Source: HXMU1420-13 sp024742815 (lineage in GTDB: Bacteria; Bacteroidota; Rhodothermia; Balneolales; Balneolaceae). Taken from it: a stretch of DNA of 64,000 nt. Numbering within the stretch: the first letter of the stretch is position 1; each line of letters begins with the position of its first letter. Below, in pieces: positions 36,628 through 45,122 of the stretch. Under the pieces are notes generated by a model. That model had not been told where the DNA came from, ran no database searches, and worked only from the letters and a program-made list of their open reading frames with translations. The position numbers and the translations under genes are program-made. Location of the stretch: contig JANSXX010000002.1 in NCBI GenBank assembly GCA_024742815.1, positions 372,001 to 436,000 on the forward strand, in the 5' to 3' direction.

Positions 36628-38229
36628 ATGAATTCATACGACGCTATTATCATCGGATCGGGGCATAACGGACTCACAACTGGCTGTTATCTTGCAAAAA
36701 ACGGCTACAAAGTGTTGGTATTAGAACGCAGAGATACCATCGGAGGCGCAGTATGTACCGAAACTATGTTTCAAAGTGATGAGAATCCGCATGGCTTTAA
36801 AATGGATGTTGGGTCTTCGGTTCATATCATGATTCATCAAACAGGAATTATCGAAGAACTGGAATTGGAAAAGTACGGACTTGAGTACATCGATATGGAT
36901 CCAATTATGTCGTATCCTGTGCCAACTGGAAAAGGAGTGATTCATTTTTGGAAAGATGTGGATCGTACGCTGGAATCCATTTCTAAAGTAGCTCCCGAAG
37001 ATGTTAAAAATTATCAGGAGTTCATTCGGTTTTGGGGAAAAATCAACAAAGGCGTACTTAAAACATTTATGAGCGTGCCAACCGGCGGTAATATTATTTC
37101 TACCATGGCCAAACAGCAGATGCGTGATGGATCTATGTTTGAACGCGGAGAACAAATGCCTGGACTCCAAAAGATTTTATCCAGCTATGGGAAAGTTGTT
37201 GATGATGCCTTTGATAATGAATACATGAAAGCGGCTTTACTGTGGTTTGCGGCTCAATCGGGACCATTACCCGATCATTCAGCAACGGGCGATTTTGCAG
37301 GTTGGCAAAGTATGTTGCATGAATCAGGTGCTAAGCATCCAAAAGGGGGCAGTGGAATGCTCACTCAGGCCATGAAAAATTTGATTGAAGCTCACGGAGG
37401 GGAAGTGCGCGCAAACTCACCTATCGAGAAAATTATTGTAGAGCAAGGCAAAGCGGTGGGCGTTGTTACTGAACAAGGAGAAGATTTCAGAGCCCCGATT
37501 ATTATTTCGAATGCGCATGTGCAAACAACCATGTTAAAAATGGTAGGGAAAGATCACCTCGAATCTTCAATGCTTACCAAGGTGAAGAATATACATGTGG
37601 GCAATGGTTTTGGAATGGTAATACGCTGTGCAGTGGAAGAACTGCCGCAATACACAGCCGCTCCCGATGATCCTTATATTCATAACGGGATTCAACTAAT
37701 GGCGCCCTCGGTTCAATATATGAATAATGCCATTGGGGATTACATGCAGAAACGCCCCCCGGAAAAACCGGCCGTGCTTGCCATGACATTCTCCAAAATT
37801 GATCCGGAAGTTGCGAAAGATGGAAAACATACCATGTTTGTTTGGGCACAATGGCATCCATACGAACTCGCGAACGGCAAACATTGGGACGACATCAGAG
37901 AGCAGGAAGCTCAGAAAATTTATGATGTGGTAGTTGATTATGCCCCAAACATGAAGGGAAAGCTAATCGATTGGTACATACAATCACCATTAGATATCGA
38001 ACGCAAACATGGATTACTTCGCGGTAATGTGATGCATGTGGAAATGAGCTTCGATCAAATGTTTATGTTTCGTCCTATTCCGGAAATGAGTAGATACGAA
38101 ACACCTATTAAAAATTTGTATTTATCCAGTGCTTCCTGCCATCCCGGTGGCGGTGTTTTCGGGGCTGCCGGTTATAATGCAGCTAGCGTAATCTTAAAAA
38201 AACATTCCAAAAAGAAGTGGTTCAATTGA
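36628..38229 (+). CDS. Phytoene-dehydrogenase-like FAD oxidoreductase
   Basis: A 533-residue flavoenzyme starting at ATG 36628; upstream in-frame codons encode an unrelated hydrophobic stretch. The dinucleotide-binding motif is at the start (IIIGSGHNGLTTG, Gly10/Gly12/Gly15) followed by VLVLERRDTIGGAV. The C-terminal FAD motif is LYLSSASCHPGGGVFGAAGYNAA. This end, with PGGG, is characteristic of CrtI/CrtO-type carotenoid desaturases and ketolases and of the PYROXD2 group. The reaction is unassigned because no carotenoid genes are adjacent. It overlaps the alanine racemase start by about 13 bases. Confidence 0.82.
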   Translation: MNSYDAIIIGSGHNGLTTGCYLAKNGYKVLVLERRDTIGGAVCTETMFQSDENPHGFKMDVGSSVHIMIHQTGIIEELELEKYGLEYIDMDPIMSYPVPTGKGVIHFWKDVDRTLESISKVAPEDVKNYQEFIRFWGKINKGVLKTFMSVPTGGNIISTMAKQQMRDGSMFERGEQMPGLQKILSSYGKVVDDAFDNEYMKAALLWFAAQSGPLPDHSATGDFAGWQSMLHESGAKHPKGGSGMLTQAMKNLIEAHGGEVRANSPIEKIIVEQGKAVGVVTEQGEDFRAPIIISNAHVQTTMLKMVGKDHLESSMLTKVKNIHVGNGFGMVIRCAVEELPQYTAAPDDPYIHNGIQLMAPSVQYMNNAIGDYMQKRPPEKPAVLAMTFSKIDPEVAKDGKHTMFVWAQWHPYELANGKHWDDIREQEAQKIYDVVVDYAPNMKGKLIDWYIQSPLDIERKHGLLRGNVMHVEMSFDQMFMFRPIPEMSRYETPIKNLYLSSASCHPGGGVFGAAGYNAASVILKKHSKKKWFN

Positions 38230-39287
38230 ACTCAACGGTGTACGTGCATACAGCCAAATTGCTGAAAAATGTACGTGCCATAAAACGTCGTTTGAATAAT
38301 AATGTGAAGTTCATGGCTGTGGTAAAAGATGATGCCTATGGCCATGGTTTAACCCAAACGGCAAATCGACTGGAATCTTCTGTGGATTGGTTTTGTGTAG
38401 CGCGGGTGGATGAAGGCGTGCTATTAAGAAAGTCGGGGATTAAGTGTCCGATTTTAGTATTCGAATGCCCAACTCACCAAACAAGTACATTGTTTAGAGA
38501 CTACCACTTAACGGCTACGTTAACCCATCGTTCTACATTCGATATTTTGGAGGATGGTACAGAGTATCAAATAAATATTGATACGGGAATGCGCAGGTTA
38601 GGAGTTTTGCCGGAGGAAGCTTCTGAGGTTGCCGAGATTGTAGCAAAGTATCCAAAGCTGACCTGTACCGGAATTTACACTCATTTTGCAAAATCGGACG
38701 ATCCAGGTAATCCCGAAGTAGCATATCAGTTGAAGAAATTTAATGAAGTGCGGCCATTGTTTGATGCGCAATTACTCACTCATACTGCAAATACCGGGGC
38801 AATTTTTCATTATCCAGATCATGACTTACAGTTTGACGCTGTACGACCGGGTGTTTCATTGTATGGTTATGGCGCTGGAGAACATGTCATCGATGATCTA
38901 GAACCTGCTATCGAATGGAAGTCGTTTTTGATGCAGGTTAAACCCATCAAAAAGGGAGAATCGGTGAGTTATGGCTGGCGTTGGCAAGCACCAACTGATG
39001 GCTACATAGCAGCGGTGCCAACCGGTTATGCGGCTGGTATTCCAAGGTTATTAAGTAGTTCTATCGAATACGCCATATATGGAGAACGATTTGAACAAGC
39101 CGGAACCGTAAGCATGGACTACTCGATGGTTTTTCTTAGAGAAAAACTGTTTAACGTTGGTACAGAAGTAACGTTACTCGGTGGTAAAGCTATGCACGCT
39201 AAAGAGTGGGCAGATAAAGCCCAAACTATTCCTTACGAAATAACAACCCGACTGCATCCGGCAATAAAGCGCGAATTTCTAGATTAG
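38217..39287 (+). CDS. alr: Alanine racemase
   Basis: A 356-residue fold-type III PLP enzyme that makes D-alanine for peptidoglycan. PLP-binding Lys37 is in VVKDDAYGHG and the second catalytic base Tyr252 is in SYGWRW. Arg126 (GMRRLG) and SMD (Met300-Asp301) are also kept. Unusual points: the normal KADAYGHG reads KDDAYGHG, the GYADG-type motif is GYAAG, and SMDQ is SMDY. The start is GTG 38217 or TTG 38226, both inside or at the end of the preceding gene. It is stand-alone, not fused to MurF as in many Bacteroidota. The 3' end overlaps the convergent FKBP gene by 4 bases. Confidence 0.88.
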   Translation: MVQLNSTVYVHTAKLLKNVRAIKRRLNNNVKFMAVVKDDAYGHGLTQTANRLESSVDWFCVARVDEGVLLRKSGIKCPILVFECPTHQTSTLFRDYHLTATLTHRSTFDILEDGTEYQINIDTGMRRLGVLPEEASEVAEIVAKYPKLTCTGIYTHFAKSDDPGNPEVAYQLKKFNEVRPLFDAQLLTHTANTGAIFHYPDHDLQFDAVRPGVSLYGYGAGEHVIDDLEPAIEWKSFLMQVKPIKKGESVSYGWRWQAPTDGYIAAVPTGYAAGIPRLLSSSIEYAIYGERFEQAGTVSMDYSMVFLREKLFNVGTEVTLLGGKAMHAKEWADKAQTIPYEITTRLHPAIKREFLD

Positions 39288-39760
39288 AATAAGATAGAAT
39301 CCAGCTCTAAGTCTACAATTACAGTATCAGAATACACGCTTTGAGTAGGAGGGATCACAGCTACTCGTTTTTCGCCTTCTCTCATACCGATTATAGCTTC
39401 CACAAAACCTTCACCTTTAGTTGAGGTAGCTGAAGCAATACCATTAAACTGTAATGGGAAAGTGTTGTTATTGCCGTAAGAACTCTCGATGATCGCGTTT
39501 GTTGGTTTGAAACGAATGGTGTAGTAGAGCAAAATATTGTCTCTTGAAACTACTTGAAGGTCTCCGGATCCGTCTTCGATTTGGTATAGAATTACTCCTG
39601 AGTCGGTAACCGTGCGTTCTGCACCTGCAGTGTCAAAAAGAAATTCTTCGGCTAGCGAATAATCAACTCTGAAAAGGTCGTTATCCTCATTGCAACTACT
39701 TAATGAGATGATAGAAAAAAAAGCTAGAAATAGAGCTGATAATGTTCTGGATGATTGCAT
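39284..39760 (-). CDS. FKBP-type peptidyl-prolyl isomerase-like lipoprotein
   Basis: A 158-residue lipoprotein (signal LSALFLAFFSIISLSSC, lipid site Cys23). The mature part has the FKBP layout: SRDNILLYYTIRFKPTNAII, EGFVEAIIGMREGEKRVAVI and an IPPTQSVYSD segment near the end, followed by a final beta strand ending in ILF. Residues lining the classical rapamycin pocket are only partly kept, so activity is uncertain. It is likely a periplasmic folding factor. Confidence 0.75.
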   Translation of the reverse strand: MQSSRTLSALFLAFFSIISLSSCNEDNDLFRVDYSLAEEFLFDTAGAERTVTDSGVILYQIEDGSGDLQVVSRDNILLYYTIRFKPTNAIIESSYGNNNTFPLQFNGIASATSTKGEGFVEAIIGMREGEKRVAVIPPTQSVYSDTVIVDLELDSILF

Positions 39761-39875
39761 GTAATAGTATTCAGATAATCTTGATTCGTAGAGTAAACCG
39801 CTTTTCCGACGATTTATTTTTCAGGTGCTAAAGATAATACACATCAAATTTAAATACCGAAGTTTAACGGATACT

Positions 39876-40742
39876 TTAAGACTCATCGCTACCGGTAATT
39901 GCCTTTTCTAATTCACGTTCGCGTCTTTTCACGGCTATGGCACTCACCCATATAGAAAACTCGTAGAGAACTGCTAAGGGCATGGCAATTAGAATTTGAG
40001 AAACGGGATCGGGAGGAGTTAACAAAGCGGCCATAATTAAACAACCAACAAGAGCATGTCTGCGATAAGTACGTAAAAAAAGCGGAGTTAATAATCCAAT
40101 TTTTGACAGCGCATAACTTACTATCGGTATCTGAAATATGATTCCGCACGAAACCACCCAGGTTGCTAGAGAACTGAAATAGGCGTTGATGTCGAAGTCG
40201 TTACGAACAATACCTGAATCAGAAATACTAAAGGAGGCAAAAAACTGCAGTGCAAAGGGTAGTAAAATGAGGTAACCAAAAGCTACACCCACTAAAAAAC
40301 AAAAAGTGATCATGAGCGCACTTACCACCGTTTTCCACTTTTCTTTTGATTCAAGTGCGGGCTCAATAAAAGCCCATATTTGATAAATAAAAATCGGTGA
40401 ACCAATCAAAAAACCACTTACAAAAAGCATCCCCCAAAAGGTGAAAAACTGACCGGGTAATTTCCTGCTTTGTAGTGTTAGATCGATGGCATCCACTTTA
40501 ATGATATCGTACATAAAAAAGTCGGCTTTGGTAGGACCCAGCAACACTTTATCGATCACGAAATCAGAAAAAACGAAAGAAATAACTACACCAACAATAA
40601 TTCCAATAAAGCCTTTGATGATTCTCCATCGTAGTTCTTCCAGATGTTCAAGAAAGGACATTTGATCGGTACGATCAGGTGGCTTAATGGCTTTGGGTGG
40701 TTCTGCACCCATCACCTTGCGTTTTTGATCAGTTGCAGACAT
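39876..40742 (-). CDS. tatC: Sec-independent protein translocase TatC
   Basis: A 288-residue core subunit of the twin-arginine translocase. The family opening MSFLEHLEELRWRIIKGF (from residue 28) precedes six transmembrane helices. GQFFTFWGMLFVSGFLIGSP and YQIWAFIEPALESKEK are conserved; the Glu in FIEPAL is typical. The LTPPDPVSQILIAMPLAVLYEFSIW block lies near the end. A 27-residue N-terminal tail precedes the conserved start. It is adjacent to glyA with a 1-base gap on the same strand. No tatA gene is nearby. Confidence 0.95.
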   Translation of the reverse strand: MSATDQKRKVMGAEPPKAIKPPDRTDQMSFLEHLEELRWRIIKGFIGIIVGVVISFVFSDFVIDKVLLGPTKADFFMYDIIKVDAIDLTLQSRKLPGQFFTFWGMLFVSGFLIGSPIFIYQIWAFIEPALESKEKWKTVVSALMITFCFLVGVAFGYLILLPFALQFFASFSISDSGIVRNDFDINAYFSSLATWVVSCGIIFQIPIVSYALSKIGLLTPLFLRTYRRHALVGCLIMAALLTPPDPVSQILIAMPLAVLYEFSIWVSAIAVKRRERELEKAITGSDES

Positions 40743-40743
40743 T

Positions 40744-42042
40744 TCAGGCAGTTACGAAATCATATAATGGAAAACGTTCACATAACGCTTCAACTTCGTT
40801 GGCCACTTTTTTGTGTACTGCATCGTCTTCAGGCTTTTGAATTACCTGATCGATTAATTGAGCGATGTATTCAAATTCTGCCTCTCCAAGTCCTCGAGTT
40901 GTCATGGCCGGCGTACCAATTCGAATTCCTGAGGTTACAAAAGGACTTTCCGTATCGAAAGGAACCATGTTTTTGTTGACCGTAATTTCGGCCTTACCTA
41001 ATGCTTCTTCGGCCACTTTTCCGGTTACGCCTTTATTTCTTAAATCGATTAGGATAAGGTGATTATCTGTGCCACCACTAACGATGTTGTAGCCCAACTC
41101 CATAAATCTATTGGCTAAAGCTTTGGCATTTTTCTGGACCTGCGTTTGATACTCTTTGAATTCCGGTTGTAACGCTTCACCATAAGCAACCGCTTTTGCT
41201 GCAATCACATGCATAAGTGGACCACCCTGAGTACCGGGAAATACGGCACTGTCGAGCACTTCGCTCCAGTTTTTTGTCCGGCCGGATTTTGGTGCCACTA
41301 CTCCAAGCGTATTCTCACCATCTTTTCCTACCAGAATCATTCCACCTCTAGGACCTCGAAGCGTTTTGTGCGTGGTAGTTGTAACTACATGCGCGTGTGG
41401 TAACGGATTTTTAAGATTGCCCGTTGCAATCAGTCCGGCGGTATGCGCCATATCCATCCAAAGCAATGCGCCAACTTCATCAGCAATACTACGGAAGGCT
41501 TCATAATCATAATCACGAGAATAGGCCGAAGCTCCAATCGAAATCATTTTAGGGTTCACCGCTTTAGCCTTATCGCGAATTTTATCGTAATCCAGAAGTC
41601 CGGTGTCTTTATCAACGCCATAAAATTCGGGCTTAAAGAAAATGCCCGAAAAATTAACCGGAGAACCATGGGTTAGGTGGCCACCATGCGACAAGTCGAA
41701 ACCGAGGAGTGTTTCTCCCGGTTTCATCAGTGCCAAATACACGGCCGCGTTTGCAGTAGCACCAGAATGTGGTTGAACATTCACCCAATCTGCGCCAAAT
41801 AACTCTTTAGCTCGATCTCGTGCGATATCTTCAATAACATCAGCAAACTCGCACCCGCCATAATATCGTTTACCCGGATATCCTTCTGCATATTTATTGG
41901 TAAGATTGCTGCCATTTGCCTGCATAACCGCTCGGGTTACAAAATTCTCAGAAGCGATGAGCTCCAGTCCAAAATTTTGGCGTTTCGTTTCTTTTTCAAG
42001 GAGTTCAAAAATTTTGGGATCTTGTTCTTGTATAGATTTCAT
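40744..42042 (-). CDS. glyA: Serine hydroxymethyltransferase
   Basis: A 432-residue PLP enzyme interconverting serine plus tetrahydrofolate with glycine plus methylene-tetrahydrofolate. The PLP lysine is Lys226 in TTTTHKTLRGPRGG. Other family blocks are LELIASENFVTRAVM, NKYAEGYPGKRYYGG, VNVQPHSGATANAAVY and SGIRIGTPAMTTRG. The start overlaps the rpiB stop by 4 bases (ATGA), and tatC follows after one base. Confidence 0.97.
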   Translation of the reverse strand: MKSIQEQDPKIFELLEKETKRQNFGLELIASENFVTRAVMQANGSNLTNKYAEGYPGKRYYGGCEFADVIEDIARDRAKELFGADWVNVQPHSGATANAAVYLALMKPGETLLGFDLSHGGHLTHGSPVNFSGIFFKPEFYGVDKDTGLLDYDKIRDKAKAVNPKMISIGASAYSRDYDYEAFRSIADEVGALLWMDMAHTAGLIATGNLKNPLPHAHVVTTTTHKTLRGPRGGMILVGKDGENTLGVVAPKSGRTKNWSEVLDSAVFPGTQGGPLMHVIAAKAVAYGEALQPEFKEYQTQVQKNAKALANRFMELGYNIVSGGTDNHLILIDLRNKGVTGKVAEEALGKAEITVNKNMVPFDTESPFVTSGIRIGTPAMTTRGLGEAEFEYIAQLIDQVIQKPEDDAVHKKVANEVEALCERFPLYDFVTA

Positions 42043-42500
42043 TCTTCTGATGAATTTGTAGTCAAAGATTCAATTTTTTCGATTCGGCGATTATGTCTGC
42101 CACCTTCAAATTCGGTGCCAATCCATGCCTCGATGATTGCTTCCAATTCGTCCGTACGATCTTCCAGTTCACGTCCTGGAAGGCAAATGATATTCGCATT
42201 GTTATGCAACTTGGTCATTTTTGCCACTTCTTTGCTGTACACCAATGCTGCCCGAACTTTGGGATATTTGTTGGCAGTCATACACACACCTTGACCACTT
42301 CCACAAAGCAAAATTCCAGCTTCGTGTTCACCGGAATTAACCCGTTCTGACACTTCAACGGCGAAGTCGGGATAATCAACAGAATCGTCGGTGTGAGTAC
42401 CGAAATCAACGGGGGTATGGCCGAGCTTTTCGAGTATTTTTTTGGTGATGGTTTTGGCTTTAAAACCTGCGTGATCGCTCGCAATCGGGATGATCATCAA
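42039..42500 (-). CDS. rpiB: Ribose-5-phosphate isomerase B
   Basis: A 153-residue RpiB/LacAB-family isomerase of the pentose phosphate pathway. IASDHAGFKAK (Asp9-His10) and the catalytic Cys66 in LLCGSGQGVCMTANKYP match the E. coli enzyme pattern, and NNANIICLPGREL is the conserved downstream block. It is the first gene of the rpiB-glyA-tatC run. The intergenic region to suhB (42501-42691) is divergent and shows no clear operator. Confidence 0.94.
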   Translation of the reverse strand: MMIIPIASDHAGFKAKTITKKILEKLGHTPVDFGTHTDDSVDYPDFAVEVSERVNSGEHEAGILLCGSGQGVCMTANKYPKVRAALVYSKEVAKMTKLHNNANIICLPGRELEDRTDELEAIIEAWIGTEFEGGRHNRRIEKIESLTTNSSEE

Positions 42501-42691
42501 TAATTTTATTTGGAATGATGAGTTGGTGCAAATATCTCTAAAATATCGCTCTTTTAAAACAAAGGTTACTCACAATTTAGTTCGTTTATCCACGTCTGTA
42601 TCATCCAACCGTGAGATTTAGTGAACTCATATCAAATTCAGAGTTTAAGGATTGCTAACTTCCACTCGTCTAATTTTTATTTTCAACTACT

Positions 42692-43531
42692 GTGGATTAT
42701 CAAAAAGAACTGGAAACTGCTAAGCGTGCTGCCCAGCAAGCGGGCGAACTCATTCGTTCATTTCAAGCCAATCAATCATACGACATTGAACTAAAGGGCA
42801 AGAATGATTTAGTGACCGATGCCGATTTCGCTTCCGAAAAGACTATCATCGAAGTAATCAAGCAAGAATTTCCGAACGATCAATTTTTAGCGGAAGAATC
42901 GAACACTTACACCCAATTACCAAGTGGCCGAGTTTGGATAATTGATCCTATTGATGGAACTACGAACTTCTCGCACGGTTTTGCGCCGTATTGTGTATCC
43001 ATCGCTCTTTGGGAAGATGGAACACCAAAAGTTGGCGTGGTATTAGAAGTAGCAAATAACGAGTTATTCTGGGCGATTAAAGGGGTAGGTGCTTACCTAA
43101 ACGATTCAAAAATTCATATTTCTAAAATCAATGAACCTGCCAAAAGCTTAATTGCTACCGGTTTCCCGTATTCTCATTTCGATCTGGTAGATCCTTATTT
43201 GGTGGTTCTTAAAAACCTGATGCAAAAAACACACGGAATTCGCCGAGCCGGAGCTGCTTCTTACGATTTATGCTGTGTAGCAGCCGGACGAGTGGAAGGA
43301 TTTTACGAGTATGGACTATCACCATGGGATGTAGCTGCCGGCGCGTTAATCATTCAGGAAGCGGGAGGAACAATTTCTGACTGGAAAGGTGGCGATGGCT
43401 GGCTTTTTGGAAAACGCATTATTGCCGGAACCCCAAACATCGTTGAGTTTTTGAAAACAGAAATTCAGAATGTGTTTTTAGAAAAGCATTTGATGGTTAG
43501 GAATTCAGCCAATAACTCAAGTTTAAGCTAA
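42692..43531 (+). CDS. suhB: Inositol monophosphatase family protein
   Basis: A 279-residue Mg-dependent phosphatase. Metal ligands are Glu68-Glu69 (LAEESN), Asp85 and Asp88 (WIIDPIDGTTNFSHG) and the Asp in SPWDVAAGALIIQEAGG. The start is GTG 42692, since no ATG precedes the conserved first helix. The substrate may be inositol phosphate or a related sugar phosphate; the family also includes CysQ-like and NAD-phosphate enzymes. Its last 16 codons are repeated in the tandem duplication downstream, marking this gene as the left border of the accessory hotspot. Confidence 0.92.
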   Translation: MDYQKELETAKRAAQQAGELIRSFQANQSYDIELKGKNDLVTDADFASEKTIIEVIKQEFPNDQFLAEESNTYTQLPSGRVWIIDPIDGTTNFSHGFAPYCVSIALWEDGTPKVGVVLEVANNELFWAIKGVGAYLNDSKIHISKINEPAKSLIATGFPYSHFDLVDPYLVVLKNLMQKTHGIRRAGAASYDLCCVAAGRVEGFYEYGLSPWDVAAGALIIQEAGGTISDWKGGDGWLFGKRIIAGTPNIVEFLKTEIQNVFLEKHLMVRNSANNSSLS

Positions 43532-43874
43532 TTCTCAACTGAGCAGACTCATCGTTATACTTTGAGTGACTGATTTCTCGAAGAAGTTTGAGGTAGTCCG
43601 CACAAACTATCCATCTGTCGGGCAAACGCCCGGCTGATGGAATCCCGCAAAAGGCTCTTAAATTCTTTTGTACTTAATTCCTGATTTTGTTAGCCTTGCT
43701 TGCGTTCCACAACATCAAGAAACGGGGAAGAATGAAAAAGTACGGCAATCGATAAATTTTGTGTTGGGGAATACGAGATGGAAGATTTACAATGGAGCGC
43801 AGGGTTAAAACCCGTGCTTGATTATGACCTTGATTGATCAACGATTTGCGACTTGAATTAGATCACAGTCAGAC
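43471..43874. repeat. First unit of the 429-bp tandem duplication
   Basis: This unit contains the suhB 3' end, a spacer, module A (43595-43753) and module B (43754-43858) with a following CACAGTCAG. The second unit repeats all of this 429 bases later with scattered substitutions. Module A includes a hairpin (TCCATCTGTCGGGC/GCCCGGCTGATGGA) and a start-codon region, ATGAAAAAGTACGGCAATCGAT. Module B contains the palindrome GGGTTAAAACCC. No ORF longer than a few codons runs across the unit beyond suhB. Confidence 0.85.
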
Positions 43875-43899
43875 AGTATTTTTTTCATGGATTAGTGTT

Positions 43900-44299
43900 T
43901 ATGTGGATAAATAAGCATTTCGTGGTTAGGAATGCAGCCGCTAAAACAAGTTTAAGCTAATTCTCAACTGAGCAGACTCATCGTTATACTCTGAGTGACT
44001 GAATTTTTGAGGAAGCTAGAAGTAGTCCGCACAAACTATCCATCTGTCGGGCGATGGCACGGCTGATGGATTCTCGCAAAAGGCTTTTAAATTCTGTTGT
44101 ACTTAATTCCTGATTTTGTTAGCCTTGCTTGCGTTCCAGAACATCAAGAAACGGGGAAGAATGAAAAAAGTACGGCAATCGATTATTTATGTGATGGGAA
44201 TACGAGATGGAAGATTTACACAGGAGCGCAGGGTTAAAACCCATGCTTGATTATGACCTTGATTGATCAACGATTTGCGACTTGAATGTGCGCACAGTC
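43900..44299. repeat. Second unit of the tandem duplication, with a suhB-tail fossil
   Basis: At 43912-43962 the frame reads KHFVVRNAAAKTSLS then stop, a clear copy of the suhB terminus (KHLMVRNSANNSSLS). Module A2 is at 44024-44183 and module B2 at 44184-44287. In A2 the central hairpin has lost pairing (CGGGCGATGGCACGG), whereas A1 and A3 keep it. The short frame after the A2 ATG begins MKKVRQSI, as in the restriction-modification fossil, then diverges and stops. Confidence 0.85.
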
Positions 44300-44459
44300 A
44301 GTCCGCACAAACTATCCATCTGTCGGGCAAACGCCCGGCTGATGGAATCCTGCAAAAGGCTCTTAAATTCTGTTGTACTTAATTGCTGATTTTGTTAGCC
44401 TTGCTTGCGTTCCAGAACATCAAGAAACGGGGAAAAATGAAAAAAGTACGGCAATCGAT
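44300..44459. repeat. Third copy of module A, leading into the RM gene fossil
   Basis: This copy has the same 160-base module as A1 and A2, from AGTCCGCACAAACTATCC to GCAATCGAT. Here the module continues into a recognisable coding sequence. It therefore looks like the native 5' region and first codons of the restriction-modification gene, with A1 and A2 being copies left by recombination. Confidence 0.8.
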
Positions 44460-44700
44460 CAATAAGGCATGGTTAAAGGTTAAACCCAACCGAAGCGATA
44501 TCGATTGCTTTAAGCGAAATCTGATTCAATTAATTGATCGGATAAACGAAAATGAGTCGGAAGAGCACCACAAAAAGCTGGTGTCCGATTTTTTGGAAGA
44601 AACCTACTATCGTGGCAAGCATTACATAAATACCAAAGGGTGCAGCGATCAGGGAATTCATTCATAACGGTAAAGAGCCGAGGGTAGCGAATCATTCGTG
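44437..44700 (+). pseudogene. N-terminal fossil of a type IIG-like restriction-modification enzyme
   Basis: From ATG 44437 the frame gives 76 residues. The run INKAWLKVKPNRSDIDCFKR, then LIQLIDRINENESEEHHKKL and SDFLEETYYRGKHYINTKG, is the hallmark N-terminus (DUF7149-type) of large Bacteroidota Eco57I/type IIG methylase-nuclease proteins of about 1000 residues. The frame stops at 44667. A +1 shift after the Asp-Gln codons continues as FIHNGKEP, the expected family continuation, before all similarity ends near 44690. The gene is thus both frameshifted and truncated. A longer upstream start at 44383 would read through module A and is not credible. Confidence 0.75.
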
Positions 44701-44727
44701 TGGATGTTTCAGGTTTTATTTCTCACA

Positions 44728-44792
44728 TCTTTATTGTACTTAATTAGTGTTTTTGTTAGCGTATTTTGAAATTTTCAAATCTAACACAATAA
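44728..44792 (+). promoter_or_regulatory. Upstream module of the MazG-helicase cassette
   Basis: The sequence TTGTACTTAATTAGTGTTTTTGTTAGCG closely resembles TTGTACTTAATT(C/G)CTGATTTTGTTAGCC present in all three module A copies before the RM start codon. A shared promoter or operator element in front of both genes is likely. It may also have served as the homology for replacing the RM gene body with this cassette. The TATTTTG just after it could be a -7 element. Confidence 0.5.
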
Positions 44793-45122
44793 ATGAGCGA
44801 ACTTACAGAACTTACAAAGGCTATTATCAAATTTCGGGATGAAAGAGATTGGGAACAATTTCATAATTCAAAAGATCTCGCGATTGCATTAAGTATTGAA
44901 TCGGCTGAATTGCTTGAGCATTTTCTTTGGAAGGATTCAGATTCCGCTGATACTGAAAAAGTGAAGGAAGAGTTAGCAGACATTTTCAATTACGCACTAT
45001 TATTGGCTGAAAAATATTCATTTGATGTGTCTGAGATAGTTCTTGAGAAATTGAGACAAAACTCGATTAAATATCCGATCGAAAAGGCTAAGGGTTCTGC
45101 TAAAAAATACACTGATCTATGA
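44793..45122 (+). CDS. MazG-like nucleotide pyrophosphohydrolase
   Basis: A 109-residue all-helical NTP pyrophosphohydrolase domain of the MazG/RS21-C6 type. The metal-binding ExxE...ExxD pattern is visible as Glu36/Glu39 (SIESAELLEHFLW) and Glu60/Asp63 (EELADIFNYALLLAEKY). The start is preceded by a module shared with the RM fossil. Its stop overlaps the next gene by 4 bases (ATGA), so the two proteins are made together. In this context it may deplete or police nucleotides during phage attack, as proposed for MazG-like enzymes in defence settings. It could also be a housekeeping enzyme carried along. Confidence 0.87.
   Translation: MSELTELTKAIIKFRDERDWEQFHNSKDLAIALSIESAELLEHFLWKDSDSADTEKVKEELADIFNYALLLAEKYSFDVSEIVLEKLRQNSIKYPIEKAKGSAKKYTDL

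Noticed and set aside
44383..44436. An earlier start for the RM N-terminal fossil, giving 94 residues
   Set aside because: This part is module A, present twice more as non-coding sequence. Family similarity begins only after ATG 44437.
43595..44459. Insertion sequence ends or MITE copies
   Set aside because: No transposase, no terminal inverted repeats and no target duplication are visible. The copied block includes the suhB tail, which points to tandem duplication rather than transposition.
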